Shown piece after piece: positions 22,230 to 32,869 of a stretch of DNA of 64,000 nucleotides. Origin of the DNA: Diogma glabrata. Its lineage: Eukaryota; Arthropoda; Insecta; Diptera; Cylindrotomidae. The stretch covers positions 103,418,462 to 103,482,461 of the forward strand of contig OY856188.1 of the NCBI GenBank assembly GCA_963693315.1. The letters are read 5' to 3'. Both the position numbers and the translations under genes were made by a program. Position 1 is the stretch's first letter. Every line of letters begins with the position of its first letter. Below the pieces are notes generated by a model. It was not told the origin of the DNA and made no database searches. It saw only the letters and a program-made list of their open reading frames with translations.

Positions 22230-22760
22230 CATTCCTTTTTCATTACTTTTTCCTTACTTTTTCATCACTTTATCCTTACTGTTTCATTACTTTTTCATTA
22301 GTTTTCCGCTATTTTTTCGTTAATTTTTCATTGCTTTTTCATTACTTTGTGATTGTTTTTTTATTACTTTGAAATAAAAAAGTAATTGAGTAAAACAGTG
22401 TTTGAAATGAAAAATTAATGAAAAGGCAAAGATAAAGTAATGAAAAAGTAAAGAAAAAGTAATGAAAAAGTAACGAGAAAAAGCGGAAAACTAACGAAAA
22501 GTAATGAAGAAGTAATTAATAAAAAACGAAAAAGTAATGAAAAAAGTAATTCAAAAGTAATAAAAACGTAATGAAAAAGTAACGGAGAAATTGCGGAAAC
22601 TAACGAAAAAGTAATGAAAAACTAATGAAAAAGTAATGCAAAAGTAATGAATAGACTTTTTTATTTCTTTTTCATATCTGTTTCATTTCTTTTTCATTAC
22701 TTGTTCATTTTTTTCATTTCTTTTTCATTTCATTTCATTTCCTTTTTATTTCTTTTCTTT
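22230..22760. repeat. Inverted TTTTTCATTAC minisatellite
   Basis: About 140 bp of degenerate TTTTTCATTAC units (22235-22372) is followed by about 270 bp of the complementary GTAATGAAAAA units (22378-22650) and again by TTTTTCATT units (22655-22760). The arms are complementary over much of their length, so the strand can fold into a long imperfect hairpin. Confidence 0.85.
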
Positions 22761-23299
22761 TATGAATTCAGAAACTCTTATTATACCAAACTGGACGAGG
22801 ATTGACTTTAATTGGTGATCACCACACATATTACTATTGTTGGTATTAACACATGGTCCGATGATCCAAGGAGCTGGGCGGTTTTTGTCTGAGCAGTGTT
22901 GGGTTTATGTGTCAAAAATAATTCGTGTTACGATCATTATTATCTGGTATTTTAGTGGGATGCTCTATCATTTGTCAAACCATGGCAATCTTCAAGTAAT
23001 TTATGACAACACTGTGTGAACGAACAACTTTGGCTTATTTTAACTCTTTTTTAAACATCCAAACTGTTGACTGCTGTTGTTTCCGGTGCATATGAATAAA
23101 CTACCTAGGATTTATCTGTTTCTCCAGTTGCGATGTTATTTATCAAATTTGATCTTCCTAAGTTAAATTAAGTCGTTCAATTTTTCTTTGCACCATTTAA
23201 CACGACATTTTTAGTCATCAGTTAAATTGTATGGAATTCATCGCGAATTGTATTAATGAGATCCGAACGTACTATTTTAATAACATCCAAGTTTGTTTC

Positions 23300-23453
23300 T
23301 ATTAAATGAAAGGCAGAAATTTCCAGATTACAACGAGAGCGTTTATTACAACTTATTGCTTATACAGCGTACAATAATATGACAGATACAATTATGACAA
23401 ACTTCATGTTTATAACTTTATATTCATAACATTGTAATGTTGCCAGATTAACA
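23300..23453 (-). repeat. 3' LTR of the Copia element
   Basis: 154 bp, identical by eye to the split 5' LTR. It lies directly after the polypurine tract on the - strand. Confidence 0.95.
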
Positions 23454-23460
23454 CTCCTCC

Positions 23461-26400
23461 TTAAACATAAGTTTTTAGAACTCCTAAAGCTTTTCTATGT
23501 TTCTCCACCTTGGCAATCGAAAGTGGTTTCGTAAACATATCAGCCGTCTGATGTTCCGTTGGAATATAATCCACTGTAATTGTTCCTTCGTTAATGACAT
23601 CCTTGAGAAAATGATGTCGAATGTCAATGTGTTTTGTCCTTGACTGTACTGGACTATTTTTCGCGATTGTAATTGCACTCTGATTGTCACATTTGATCTT
23701 TATTGAATTGTTTAATCCAAATTGCTTGATCATTCCACTCCACCAAATAGCTTCTTGTACTGCTGCTGATAAGGACATGTATTCCGCTTCACAAGATGAT
23801 AATGCTACAGTTGATTGACGTTTTGACGCCCAAGAGATCGCTCCTCCTTGAAAGGTAAACACATACCCTGTGGTTGAGCGACGATCTTCCGTATCATTTG
23901 CCCAATCTGCATCTGAATAGCCTACAATGCAATGTTCATCAACATCTGATTTTCTGTAAGTTAATTTAAACGATGACGTTCCACGTAAGTATCTAAATAA
24001 ATGTTTGACAGCTAGCCAATGCGGTTTTCCAGGATTTGAGTTGAAACAGCTTAATTTATTGACAGCATAAGTAATATCTGCTCGTGTTGATTGTGATAAA
24101 TATATTAAGCATCCTATGGCTTCTTGGTAAGGTACCGCTTTCATTTGATCAATTTCATCTTGATTTTTTGGACAATGCTCCTGTGATAATTTATCAAGTG
24201 AAATAGGTGTACTTACAGCTTTACAGTTTGACATACCAAATCGTTCTAAAATCGATTCTATATAATTTTCTTGATCTAATGATATTGAATCATCATTCAC
24301 AGAAATTCTCATTCCTAGACAGTGTTTAACATTGCCAAGATCTTTCATTTGAAATTTTTTATATAAATGATCTTTTATCATTTTCATCCATGTTGTGTCA
24401 TTATAAAATATTAATAAATCATCGACATACGTGGCGATAATTAATACTTTCTGTTGATTAATTTTATAATAAATACAATTGTCATATCCGGATTGCTGCA
24501 GACCAAATTGTTTTAAAACTCCATCAAGTTCAATATTCCAAATTCTGCTTGACTGTTTTAGACCATATAAAGCCTTCTTTAAGTAACAAACCTTTGAACA
24601 ATCTTTATTAAAATATGGAGGTTGTTCCATATAAATTTCATTTTGTAGATCTCCATGTAAAAATGCAGTGATCACATCCATTTGGTCAATTTTAAGGTTT
24701 AATCGTACTGCCAGTGCAAATAAATATCTCAGTGAATCATGGCGCACTACAGGGGCATATGTTTCATCATAATCTTCCCCCTTTCGCTGAGAATAGCCCT
24801 TTATTACTAGTCTGGCTTTATATCTGTCTATTTGATTGAATGCATCACGTTTAATTTTGTAAACCCATTTACATTTTATTGCCTTTTTTCCTGGAGGTAA
24901 ATCAGTCAATATCCAAGTATTATTTGCCTGCAGAGCTTCAAATTCACTTTCCATGGCTAATTTCCACGAGTCAGCATCTGGTCTGTTCAATGCTTCTTCG
25001 ATTGTTCTGGGATCTTCAACTGAGTAACTTTGTGAATTTATCATTAAAGTTGTCTCACCGTTTTCATTCGAATTGACAGCACAAGTTGGTTCAGATTCAT
25101 CATTCAATGTCTCTTCTGGTTCAGCAACATCTTCAGCATCATCATTCTGTAAAGAATTATTAAAAACAGGAAAATCTGGTTCCAATAAAAAATCTTTATA
25201 CTTAACTGGAGGAACGCGCTCCCTTTCGCTGCGCCTCAACACCTGTGACACGGGTGGTTGTGAGTTATTTTGCTGAGGGAGCGCATAATTTGGTGAATTT
25301 GTCACAATTTGTTGTTCACTTTCATTTGGTCCTACTGCATCAAAGGATATAAATTTTTCTTTATGATTTACTTGATGATTTTCAACACCTTCATTTATGA
25401 ATGTACAGTTTCGACTTATTACAATAGTTTGTTTCTGGACATCATAAAGACGATAGCCCTTTTTACGATCATCGAATCCTACTAAAATACATTCACGTGA
25501 TTTCGGGTCTAATTTTTTTCTTTGCTGTTTTGGAATATGGGTCATCACTGTAGAACCAAAAACTCTAATGTGTGATAAATTAGGTTTTTTATTGTACCAG
25601 CCTTCTTCGGGTGTAACTCCTATAGGTTGGGATGGACATCGATTCAACAAATACACTGCATATAATACAGCTTCAGCCCAAAACGGTTTTTGTAGTTTGC
25701 TTTCAATTATCATACATCTAGCTTTCTCAACTATAGAACGATTATTTCGTTCTGCTAAACCATTTTGTTGAGGTGTATATGCATTAGTCGTTTGATGTAA
25801 TATTCCTCTATCTTCTAAATATTTTTGAATACCCTTATTCATGTATTCTAAACCATTATCAGTTCTCAAAATTTTTAATTTTCGTTCAGATTGTCGTTCA
25901 GCAAGTTCAACGAATGCTTTAAACTTTTGTAGTACTTCAAATTCTGATTTAGTTTTCAAAAGATATATAAAAATTTTTCTCGTTTTGTCATCGATGAATG
26001 TCAGAAAATATCGATTGCCACCCAACGAATTTTCTTCCATCGGTCCACAAATATCCGAGTGTACTAAATCAAGAATATTAGCAGCTCTTGAGCCTTGTTT
26101 ACTAAACGGCAATATACACTGTTTTCCTAACGAACAAATCTTGCAATCCGATTTTTGTTTATTGTCAAAATTAATTCCAATAGCCAAATCATTTTTTAAT
26201 TTTGTTAAACTATGATAATTCAAATGTCCCATGCGCTTGTGCCATAAATCAATATTGTCATACCCTTTGCACGAATATGACTTTAATTTGCATGAATCTT
26301 TAACCTCAAGTTTAAATAAATTATGCCGATGTTCACCTCTTGCTAGTATTTCACCATCTTTGCTTAAGACTTTACATCCTTCATTTTTGAAAATTACAGT

Positions 26401-27375
26401 ATGACCTTTTTGAACAATTTGACTTATCGATAATAAATTGGTCGATAATTCTGGTACACACTGAACATTTTCTACATCGATCGATTCGTTTTGACATTTA
26501 GGACTAACTTTTACATTACCTGAAAATTTAATATCCATTTCTGTACTATTAGCTACCATTATTTTACCTGATGCTGCTTCGGGTTCTGTAATGTATGATT
26601 CATTAGCCGTTAAATGTGTTGTTGCTCCCGAGTCAAAGAACCATTCTTGTTTATCAACACCAGCATTTAATAAAACAACGCCAAAAGCCTTTTTATTTTC
26701 ATTTTTCTTTGTACTGGACTTGCAATATTTTCTTATATGACCATAATTACCACATCCATTACATTTTGGTCCTTTTCTATATTTTTTACTCGATAACAAA
26801 GCCGAATCTTCTGATGAGGATGCGTGATTTTCTTGCAACAGCTTAGTTTTAATCATATCACCAGTTATTTTGATCCCTGAATTTTCAATAGCCATAATCA
26901 TGGGCTTATATTCATCTGATAACCCGGCTAACAAGAATGTGCCTATCCACTCGTCGTTTATCTCGAAACCAATACTGTTCAACGCATGTGCTGTGGAAAT
27001 GATTTCATTTACGTAATGATCCATTGTACCTGATTTTAAAAAAGAAGTGGTTATTAATTTTCTTAGTAAACTAACGCGACGTGTCAATCCATTGTCTTCA
27101 TAAGCCTCTGCTAATTTATTCCAAAACTCTTTTGCAGTTTTAACATTTTGGATATGCACATAACAGATAGGATCTATTGACAATGTTAATTTGCTTCTTG
27201 CTTTACGATCCAGGTCAACATCAACAGGTGTAGCAGGTGTTCCATCCTCTTTTACGATATAATCAATAGTGGTTGTCCACAAATTATCTAAATCAAGAAC
27301 TGCACGTGCTGCGATTTTCCATGTCATGTAGTTCTCTCTGCCCTTTAACTTTTCTATTGTTATTGTGGTATTCAT
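23461..27375 (-). CDS. Copia gag-pol polyprotein, 1304 residues
   Basis: One uninterrupted frame. In order: gag of the UBN2 type (about 1-195, starting MNTTITIEKLKGRENYMTWK); a CCHC knuckle CNGCGNYGHIRKYC (about 205); aspartic protease WFFDSGATTHLT (about 245); pre-integrase zinc module DLWHKRMGHLNY ... CKICSLGKQC; integrase core with DLVHSDICGP, RTDNGLEYMN and NGLAERNN (about 440-600); RT from about 830 with KWVYKIKRD, QMDVITAFLHGD and catalytic YVDDLLIF (about 985); RNase H with YSDADWANDTEDRR and SSCEAEYMSL to the end. Order and length are those of Drosophila copia-type elements, where one frame makes all proteins. All catalytic residues examined are present. Confidence 0.96.
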   Translation of the reverse strand: MNTTITIEKLKGRENYMTWKIAARAVLDLDNLWTTTIDYIVKEDGTPATPVDVDLDRKARSKLTLSIDPICYVHIQNVKTAKEFWNKLAEAYEDNGLTRRVSLLRKLITTSFLKSGTMDHYVNEIISTAHALNSIGFEINDEWIGTFLLAGLSDEYKPMIMAIENSGIKITGDMIKTKLLQENHASSSEDSALLSSKKYRKGPKCNGCGNYGHIRKYCKSSTKKNENKKAFGVVLLNAGVDKQEWFFDSGATTHLTANESYITEPEAASGKIMVANSTEMDIKFSGNVKVSPKCQNESIDVENVQCVPELSTNLLSISQIVQKGHTVIFKNEGCKVLSKDGEILARGEHRHNLFKLEVKDSCKLKSYSCKGYDNIDLWHKRMGHLNYHSLTKLKNDLAIGINFDNKQKSDCKICSLGKQCILPFSKQGSRAANILDLVHSDICGPMEENSLGGNRYFLTFIDDKTRKIFIYLLKTKSEFEVLQKFKAFVELAERQSERKLKILRTDNGLEYMNKGIQKYLEDRGILHQTTNAYTPQQNGLAERNNRSIVEKARCMIIESKLQKPFWAEAVLYAVYLLNRCPSQPIGVTPEEGWYNKKPNLSHIRVFGSTVMTHIPKQQRKKLDPKSRECILVGFDDRKKGYRLYDVQKQTIVISRNCTFINEGVENHQVNHKEKFISFDAVGPNESEQQIVTNSPNYALPQQNNSQPPVSQVLRRSERERVPPVKYKDFLLEPDFPVFNNSLQNDDAEDVAEPEETLNDESEPTCAVNSNENGETTLMINSQSYSVEDPRTIEEALNRPDADSWKLAMESEFEALQANNTWILTDLPPGKKAIKCKWVYKIKRDAFNQIDRYKARLVIKGYSQRKGEDYDETYAPVVRHDSLRYLFALAVRLNLKIDQMDVITAFLHGDLQNEIYMEQPPYFNKDCSKVCYLKKALYGLKQSSRIWNIELDGVLKQFGLQQSGYDNCIYYKINQQKVLIIATYVDDLLIFYNDTTWMKMIKDHLYKKFQMKDLGNVKHCLGMRISVNDDSISLDQENYIESILERFGMSNCKAVSTPISLDKLSQEHCPKNQDEIDQMKAVPYQEAIGCLIYLSQSTRADITYAVNKLSCFNSNPGKPHWLAVKHLFRYLRGTSSFKLTYRKSDVDEHCIVGYSDADWANDTEDRRSTTGYVFTFQGGAISWASKRQSTVALSSCEAEYMSLSAAVQEAIWWSGMIKQFGLNNSIKIKCDNQSAITIAKNSPVQSRTKHIDIRHHFLKDVINEGTITVDYIPTEHQTADMFTKPLSIAKVEKHRKALGVLKTYV

Positions 27376-27459
27376 TTTATTTTTATTTTAATAACCAAAC
27401 TTACACACAATTTAATTTTAAAAAGATAAATTAAATACAGTATTTTAAATTTTAATTGT

Positions 27460-27473
27460 CTGGGCCCATAACC
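27460..27473 (-). other. Primer-binding site matching initiator tRNA-Met anticodon region
   Basis: Directly next to the 5' LTR the - strand reads GGTTATGGGCCCAG, complementary to the CTGGGCCCATAACC anticodon stem-loop of eukaryotic initiator tRNA-Met. Drosophila copia is known to prime from a cleaved half of this tRNA, not from its 3' end; the same mode is inferred here. Confidence 0.88.
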
Positions 27474-28186
27474 TATTAAATGAAAGGCAGAAATTTCCAG
27501 ATTACAACGAGAGCGTTTATTACAACTTATAGACTGAGAGCCCGCGACGGCCAGACCTTCGTTATTTTATAAAAGCTGAAATTTTCTCTGCGCATACCCC
27601 CTACTCAGGTAGGAACGATTAACGACATATGAGTTTTGGATCATAGTGGCTTTGGCAGGGAGCAGGTAACAAAGGGGCCACCAAAGTTTCGTGAAAGTAT
27701 AAAAGCTAATTTTTTTATATATTTTTCGGGATAGTATTAGAAGTCACGTCACCCATTGCCAGACACTTACTATTGTGGAAACCCCCTGTCAAACACCCTT
27801 AAACTTTAAAGTTTAAAGGTGTCTGGCAGGAGGTTTCCACGATAGTAAGTATCTGGCAATGGTTGACGTGACTTCTAATACTAGTCCGAAGAATATATAA
27901 AAAAATTAGCTTTTATATTTTCACGAAACTTTGGAGGCCCCTTTGTTACCTGCTCCCTGCCAAAGCCACTATGATCCAAACTTCATATGTCGCTAATCGT
28001 TCCTACCTGAGTAGGGGGTATGCGCAGAGAAACTTTCAGCTTTTATAAAATAACGAAGGTCTGGCTGTCGCGGGCTCTTAGTCTATTATTGCTTATACAG
28101 CGTACAATAATATGACAGATACAATTATGACAAACTTCATGTTTATAACTTTATATTCATAACATTGTAATGTTGCCAGATTAACA
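27474..28186 (-). repeat. 5' LTR of the Copia element, split by a MITE
   Basis: 154 bp of LTR in two parts (27474-27529 and 28089-28186; 27527-27529 TTA is repeated at 28086-28088). The 713-bp span minus the 556-bp insert and its 3-bp duplication gives exactly 154. Confidence 0.95.
27530..28085. mobile_element. 556-bp palindromic (foldback) MITE
   Basis: Starts TAGACTGAGAGCCCGCGACG and ends with its near-complement CGCGGGCTCTTAGTCTA. The two halves are inverted copies over their whole length, with a few mismatches and almost no loop (centre near 27803, in AAACTTTAAAGTTT). The 3-bp duplication TTA fits PIF/Harbinger (TWA) targets. No coding capacity. Confidence 0.93.
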
Positions 28187-28864
28187 GTTTCAAAATTATA
28201 TTGAAAAATTTTTTCTTAAATTCTTTTTGCTCAAGGAAAACGATAAAAAAAACTAATACCGTTGCCTTATGGATAATAGAGATTTAACTACATTTGCGTT
28301 GTGCTAATACTAAAAATTAATAAAAAAAATGGTTTTTTCAAAGTTTTTTCATGCCCGCTCGCTGATAGCTGGTAAAACTAGCAGCGAGCGTGCATGGAAA
28401 ATATATTTAGAAAAACTTTATTCAAAATATAAATTAAATACCTAAGATGTTTGACGAATGGCCAAAAAGCATTATTTTGAAAAAAGATACCGGACACATT
28501 TTTTTGGCTTCAAAAGAGGACTTGTCCTCTTAAAAGAGGACGTCTGGTCACCCTAGGCCCAGGACTATAAACTATTACACCCTAATTACCGAAGTTACTA
28601 GTTAGTCATATGTCACTCATATGTCACTTTAAATGAATAAAGTCACATCGTATCAATTTTCCTGTTGTTGAAGTCTTTTTTACCGCCTCAACTAAGTCAT
28701 TTCATACGACAGATATGTATTATGTACTACTTTAAATTTGCATTTTAGTTGCCTCAATTTTTCATGTGACCAATTTTTATGCGAAGCGACGTGACCATAG
28801 TCATGTAGTCTGACATGACACGACCTTAGCAATGCAAGTGTTATATCGATGACACCGTGTATAA

Positions 28865-29405
28865 TGCCCGATTTATAGTCAGTAACGTTAACTTTAACTT
28901 AACCGTAACTTAAGATATTGATTTATAGTCGGTAAGAAATTACGTATTCTTTGACGTTTGATTTGATATTAATTTTGGTTTTATAATCAATTGTATAAAT
29001 CAATAATTCTTTAAAGTAACAAACTGATTTTAAAATCAAAATTTAAAATAATAACATTCGAAATAAACATTTGATACAAAATTTGAAAATAAAAAATTTC
29101 ATTTTTATATTAATTTCATGCTGATATTTGGCGATAAAGTCGCTCTTTTTATATTTTTTGCAAATTGCAGTTTTTAATATATAAAATTTTATTTTTATGG
29201 ACACCTGCAATTAAATTTCTTCAGTTTTTATACTAAACGTCAAAAAATCCTTAACAAAATCTTTAACATAGAATGAAATGAACTTTACGTTAAGTTAACG
29301 TTAAGTTTGCGTTAACGACTAAAAATGCTCTAGTGCGTTTTCATACATTTGTACTTTACGTTAAGTTAACGTTATAAGTTAAAGTTACCGACCTTAAATC
29401 GGGCA
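28865..29405. mobile_element. Harbinger-type MITE, 541 bp
   Basis: TGCCCGATTTA at 28865 and TAAATCGGGCA ending at 29405 form the termini; the similarity extends inward imperfectly for about 50 bp as GTAAC and TTAACGTTAA motifs. TAA flanks both ends (28862-28864 and 29406-29408). The interior is AT-rich and non-coding. It lies about 310 bp upstream of the ZF2 start codon, in its probable promoter region. Confidence 0.8.
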
Positions 29406-29718
29406 TAAATGGTAACATACACTGGTTTTATTTAAAAATGGAGCGCGATGGTGTATTTCGACCGGTTTAATAAAAAAAACATTGTATAATTTTGACAAAA
29501 CTTTGTTATAAAATGTAAACAAACAGCAAATGTCAATCTTTCATTAGGTGCGTTACATTAAAGATCAAATTTTCCCAGATTTTACTCATTTTGCTGGTTA
29601 TACATCTGATTTAAACAGCTAATTTGTTAGAAAGGAACTCGTGCATTAACAGCAAAATTGTTTCATATTTGTGGTTCTTTTTTTATTATTATTTTTTTAT
29701 ATTAAGTTATTTATCTAC

Positions 29719-29772
29719 ATGAAAATTTATAACACAGTAATGAAGTCAAAACAAGATAAGCAGAATGAAAAC
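29719..29772 (+). CDS. ZF2 exon 1 (start of second C2H2 gene)
   Basis: ATG and 18 codons, MKIYNTVMKSKQDKQNEN, ending at AAC|GTAAGT in phase 0. The leader is lysine- and asparagine-rich without a domain. An internal ATG (codon 8) is an alternative start. The call depends on the downstream exon at 29986, which joins in phase. Confidence 0.55.
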
Positions 29773-29985
29773 GTAAGTTTACATGTAATATTTGAAAGTT
29801 GTTTTGTTCAAGAGACTAATTAAAAGACGCGTTCGATTTGACTGAATTATCTAAAAAGTTGTATTGTTGTTTCCTTCAGTCATTTCAGTCAAATAAAATT
29901 GATAACTTCATTTTATATCAAATAAATCACACAATTAGTTACCTACTATTTAAATTTTGATTTCTTATACATATTTAAATTGTAG

Positions 29986-30078
29986 GTTGAAGGTACAATA
30001 GAAGAAACAGAAAAACAGCTGAAAAGTGTACCTGACTCTGGATATGCAACAAATAATTCCAATACCAAATCGGATATG
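29986..30078 (+). CDS. ZF2 exon 2, polar linker
   Basis: 31 codons, VEGTIEETEKQLKSVPDSGY..., between TTGTAG and ATG|GTAAGT, phase 0. No domain. The sequence and sharp splice signals make it a credible exon, but no homologue is recognised. Confidence 0.55.
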
Positions 30079-30273
30079 GTAAGTAGAGTTTTTAAACATT
30101 TTAAAAAATTGACGCTGTTGCTGAATATTATATTGGTTGCTGGATTGAACAGTTGCTGAATGTTATAATGGTTTCCTATTTCATAATATTACTTGCAAAT
30201 GGTGAAGAACAGTGATCCCTAACGGAACGGTCTCCATAATAAAGGTTCCATCCATTCGCATCTTTTGTGGCGT

Positions 30274-30655
30274 TTATGCTTGATGTAGGAGCAGCATTTG
30301 GAGTTCTGTGTTGTCATTTTGCATCAATGACACAAGTTCGAGGGATCTCTCACTGATGACGTTCGAGAGAGTCATAACTCGTAGATCTGCTTGAAGGTAA
30401 GGAATATTTGGTTGAACTCTCAACATTTTTCCCAAATAATCCTTATCAAGAAAAGTGCATCGGCGGTACCTTAACCTTGCCGGAAACCACATAAACTTCT
30501 CTATCCAGTGCCTTCAGCTTCTCTAAAATCCATTTCTGAATATAAGTATTATTCTTTTGTTTCTTATTTTTCATCCTCAGCTCTGTCGCTAGCAACACAT
30601 GATCCCTCTGTATGTCAGCTCGTTGAAAATCCATTTCTGTATCTTTCTTAGCCAT
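30274..30655 (-). pseudogene. Unassigned decayed reading frame in ZF2 intron 2
   Basis: Two overlapping - strand frames (30446-30655, then 30274-30492) join by a small frameshift to about 125 residues. The first part is rich in charged residues (MAKKDTEMDFQRADIQRD...), and the second ends ELQMLLLHQA before a stop. It looks like one protein of an element with a frameshift, but I cannot name the family. Confidence 0.35.
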
Positions 30656-31290
30656 AATAAATTCAATCTGATTACTATAGCCATTACCTGATGCTTTCTA
30701 CATAAACAGTCTTCTCTTTGGGTTCTGAAACCACATACCAACACGGTAAACATTCCTTTTTCTTTACAAAATGCAATCGATAGATTACCCCTCCATCAAC
30801 AACTCCATCAACCCTTCCATTATCAACCACGGCGGTTCAATCACCCATCACTATCTTGCATCAGTCCTTACTATCTTCCTCCAAAATGTTTCTAATTCTA
30901 TCATAAACCTCTTCCACTTTATCGTCCGTTTTCTAGTCGGAATATATCAAGTGATATTCAAAAACAAACTCGAAAGTTTTTTTGTTTGGCCGAATCAATA
31001 ACGGTGCAGTTGGCATTTCGTATAAATTCTGGACTATGTGCCCAATATATCCTGCACTTTTACAGACACTTTACCTTTCGTAATATGTAAAGTTTTGGTA
31101 CCCTACCCACGCACAGTACGGAAAACAGGGCGTGTGTAAAAGTTAGATAGAGTACAGACTGACGACAAAAAACACAAGAAAAATTTTGCAATTCAATCTT
31201 TTTTTATATGTGTAGAAATTAAGGACTTATGCATGTGTATGAATAAACTGCAATAAACTATTTACTACAACCGTTTACTACAACCGTTAG

Positions 31291-31422
31291 CTAGAATCGC
31301 ACCTGCAAATTCACGCCGCCAATGAAAAACACTTTCAATATGCAAAATGTGATAGTTGTTTCTTTAGGAACAGTAATTTAAAAAGACATTTGATGGCATG
31401 TCATAATTCACAGAGACAAAAT
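31291..31422 (+). CDS. ZF2 exon 3 with a decayed finger
   Basis: 44 codons in phase 0 from a weak acceptor (ACCGTTAG) to AAT|GTTAGT. It opens with LESHLQIHAANEKHFQ, the end of a finger and its linker, then YAKCDSCFFRNSNLKRH and a final CH. Aligned with the ZF1 exon at 15747, the first Cys of the Cx2C pair is Tyr, so this finger probably cannot bind zinc normally. Either the exon is decaying or the finger has been lost while the gene is retained. Confidence 0.5.
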
Positions 31423-31594
31423 GTTAGTAATTTTTAAATCTTAACAGTAACTTTCATATTTTTTTATAAGTTTAGTTTGCATGAGAACTGTGCAATGCAT
31501 CATTCAAAACAAAACAACGCTATACGAATCATCTTAAAAAGAAACAGAAAAAACTAAATGAGTCAGTAAATAAAATTGTAAATATAAATTGGTT

Positions 31595-31763
31595 CCCTGG
31601 CAAAAATTCTTGTAGGAAAATTATATAGGAACTTACATGATCATGATCATTTCTTGTAGAGAATTGGGACAAGAAGTTTACAAGATCATACAAGATTCAC
31701 ATAGGATCTTTTAAAGTTCATGTAAGATCCTCACAAAAATACATAGAAGAATTTTTGCCAGGG
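31595..31763. mobile_element. Short MITE, 169 bp
   Basis: CCCTGGCAAAAATTCT at 31595 is mirrored by AGAATTTTTGCCAGGG at 31763, a 16-bp perfect terminal inversion. The interior has repeated GATCAT and AGGATCTT motifs. No clear target duplication. Confidence 0.65.
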
Positions 31764-32474
31764 TTATCACCAAGATTAATGGCTATTATACTTTTTTTGT
31801 GATTACGATTAATGAAGAGTTCACAATTTTAAATTATTTTAGGGCTCTTTTCACTACTTAAAATTTTATTCACAAGCTATTATTTTTTGATTTCGTTCTT
31901 ACTGTTAAGAATGATATTTCTTTATTTCGCTCCTTTGGAGAGTATTATATTTTTATTTTTTTTATTCTATGTACTGAAGAAAAAAATGAATCTCTCTTTT
32001 ACCATGGATTTTTTACATGAGTATAGTGCTATCGTTGCTCTTTTTTAATTTTCCCTGAAATTTGGTTTCCCAATTGAACCGTTTGTATTCCCTCTTTTCA
32101 CATAGTTAGGAATTTACCTGATACGGAAATTGCGACATAATCGGCGCAGGCCGGTATTGTCAGAGTTTTTTTGTTCCAAAGAATGTTGCACTCAAGAGAG
32201 TGGAGCGCCGTTTCCACGAATTTACTCTTGCTATACGGATGGTGGATTGTTGACCGCTTGTTTGGGTCAATGTTTTGACGAAGATGAACACCGATCAATC
32301 TTGCCAGTGTTTAAGAAGAAAATAGAACTGGCTGATAGTTTAAGGTCGTTGATTATTACCAGCGAATTTCCAAACCTGGAAATTACGCATTCATTAATTG
32401 CTCAGAAAATCATTGACTCTGTCTCTAGATACTTCGGACATTCAAAATGACGAAGGTCTGGACAGTGCTGAAAG

Positions 32475-32640
32475 AAATGGTCGATATATCGAATAACGAT
32501 ATGGAAATGATAAAATATTCGATATATATCAATATATCGAAACATATCGATATATCGATGATTACCGATATTTCGCTAATAATAGATTTGTATATCGGTT
32601 TTATATTTGTTTGTATCGATATTTTCCATCCTTTTTTTAA
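32475..32640. repeat. ATCGATA-rich repeat array, left
   Basis: Many overlapping TATCGATA and ATATCGAT motifs in 165 bp. A matching array lies at 35860-36045, on the far side of the element at 32870-35628. The right array ends in TATATCGCACAGCCCTA, which resembles a hAT terminus (TAGGGCTGTGC inverted); a matching left terminus was not found. Confidence 0.65.
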
Positions 32641-32869
32641 TGTCTTACAGTCCTGTACGTTGTCCTGCAGTTTTGAGCAAAACCAAAAATGACAAAACAA
32701 TAATTCTCTTTGATATTTAATAAAGTGATTAGTAATTTTTACGGGACCTACATTACAATTTAAACAAAATAGTGAAACAATTAAAGTTATCAATTATGTT
32801 AATAGCGAAAACGCTTTCGAAATAAATTATCAAAAATAGAAAACAATGAAAAGGTATTTACATATTTAG

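Larger units (their letters stand above)
23300..28186 (-). mobile_element. Copia-type LTR retrotransposon, full length
   Basis: 154-bp LTRs at 23300-23453 (3') and 27474-28186 (5', interrupted by a MITE), flanked by the 5-bp direct repeat GTTTC (23295-23299 and 28187-28191). The LTRs look identical once the insertion is disregarded. On the - strand they read TGTTAATCT ... CATTTAATA. The polypurine tract AAGGAGGAG lies at 23454-23462. The single polyprotein frame is open. A young, structurally complete element; only the MITE in its promoter-bearing LTR is a visible defect. Confidence 0.96.
20650..28555. mobile_element. hAT-like element carrying the Copia insertion
   Basis: TAGGGTGACCAGA at 20650 is mirrored by TCTGGTCACCCTA ending at 28555, and the 8-bp direct repeat GGCCCAGG flanks both sides (20642-20649 and 28556-28563). 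This is a complete hAT-type insertion. Taking out the Copia element leaves about 3.0 kb with no recognisable transposase, so it is non-autonomous. It contains an inverted minisatellite (22230-22760) and near the right end a hairpin CGCTCGCTG / CAGCGAGCG (28352-28390). Confidence 0.88.

Noticed and set aside
32130..32450. 106-codon + strand frame (MRHNRRRPVLSEFF...)
   Set aside because: No domain, overlapping - strand frame of similar quality, and no splice or promoter context; treated as chance or unknown repeat.
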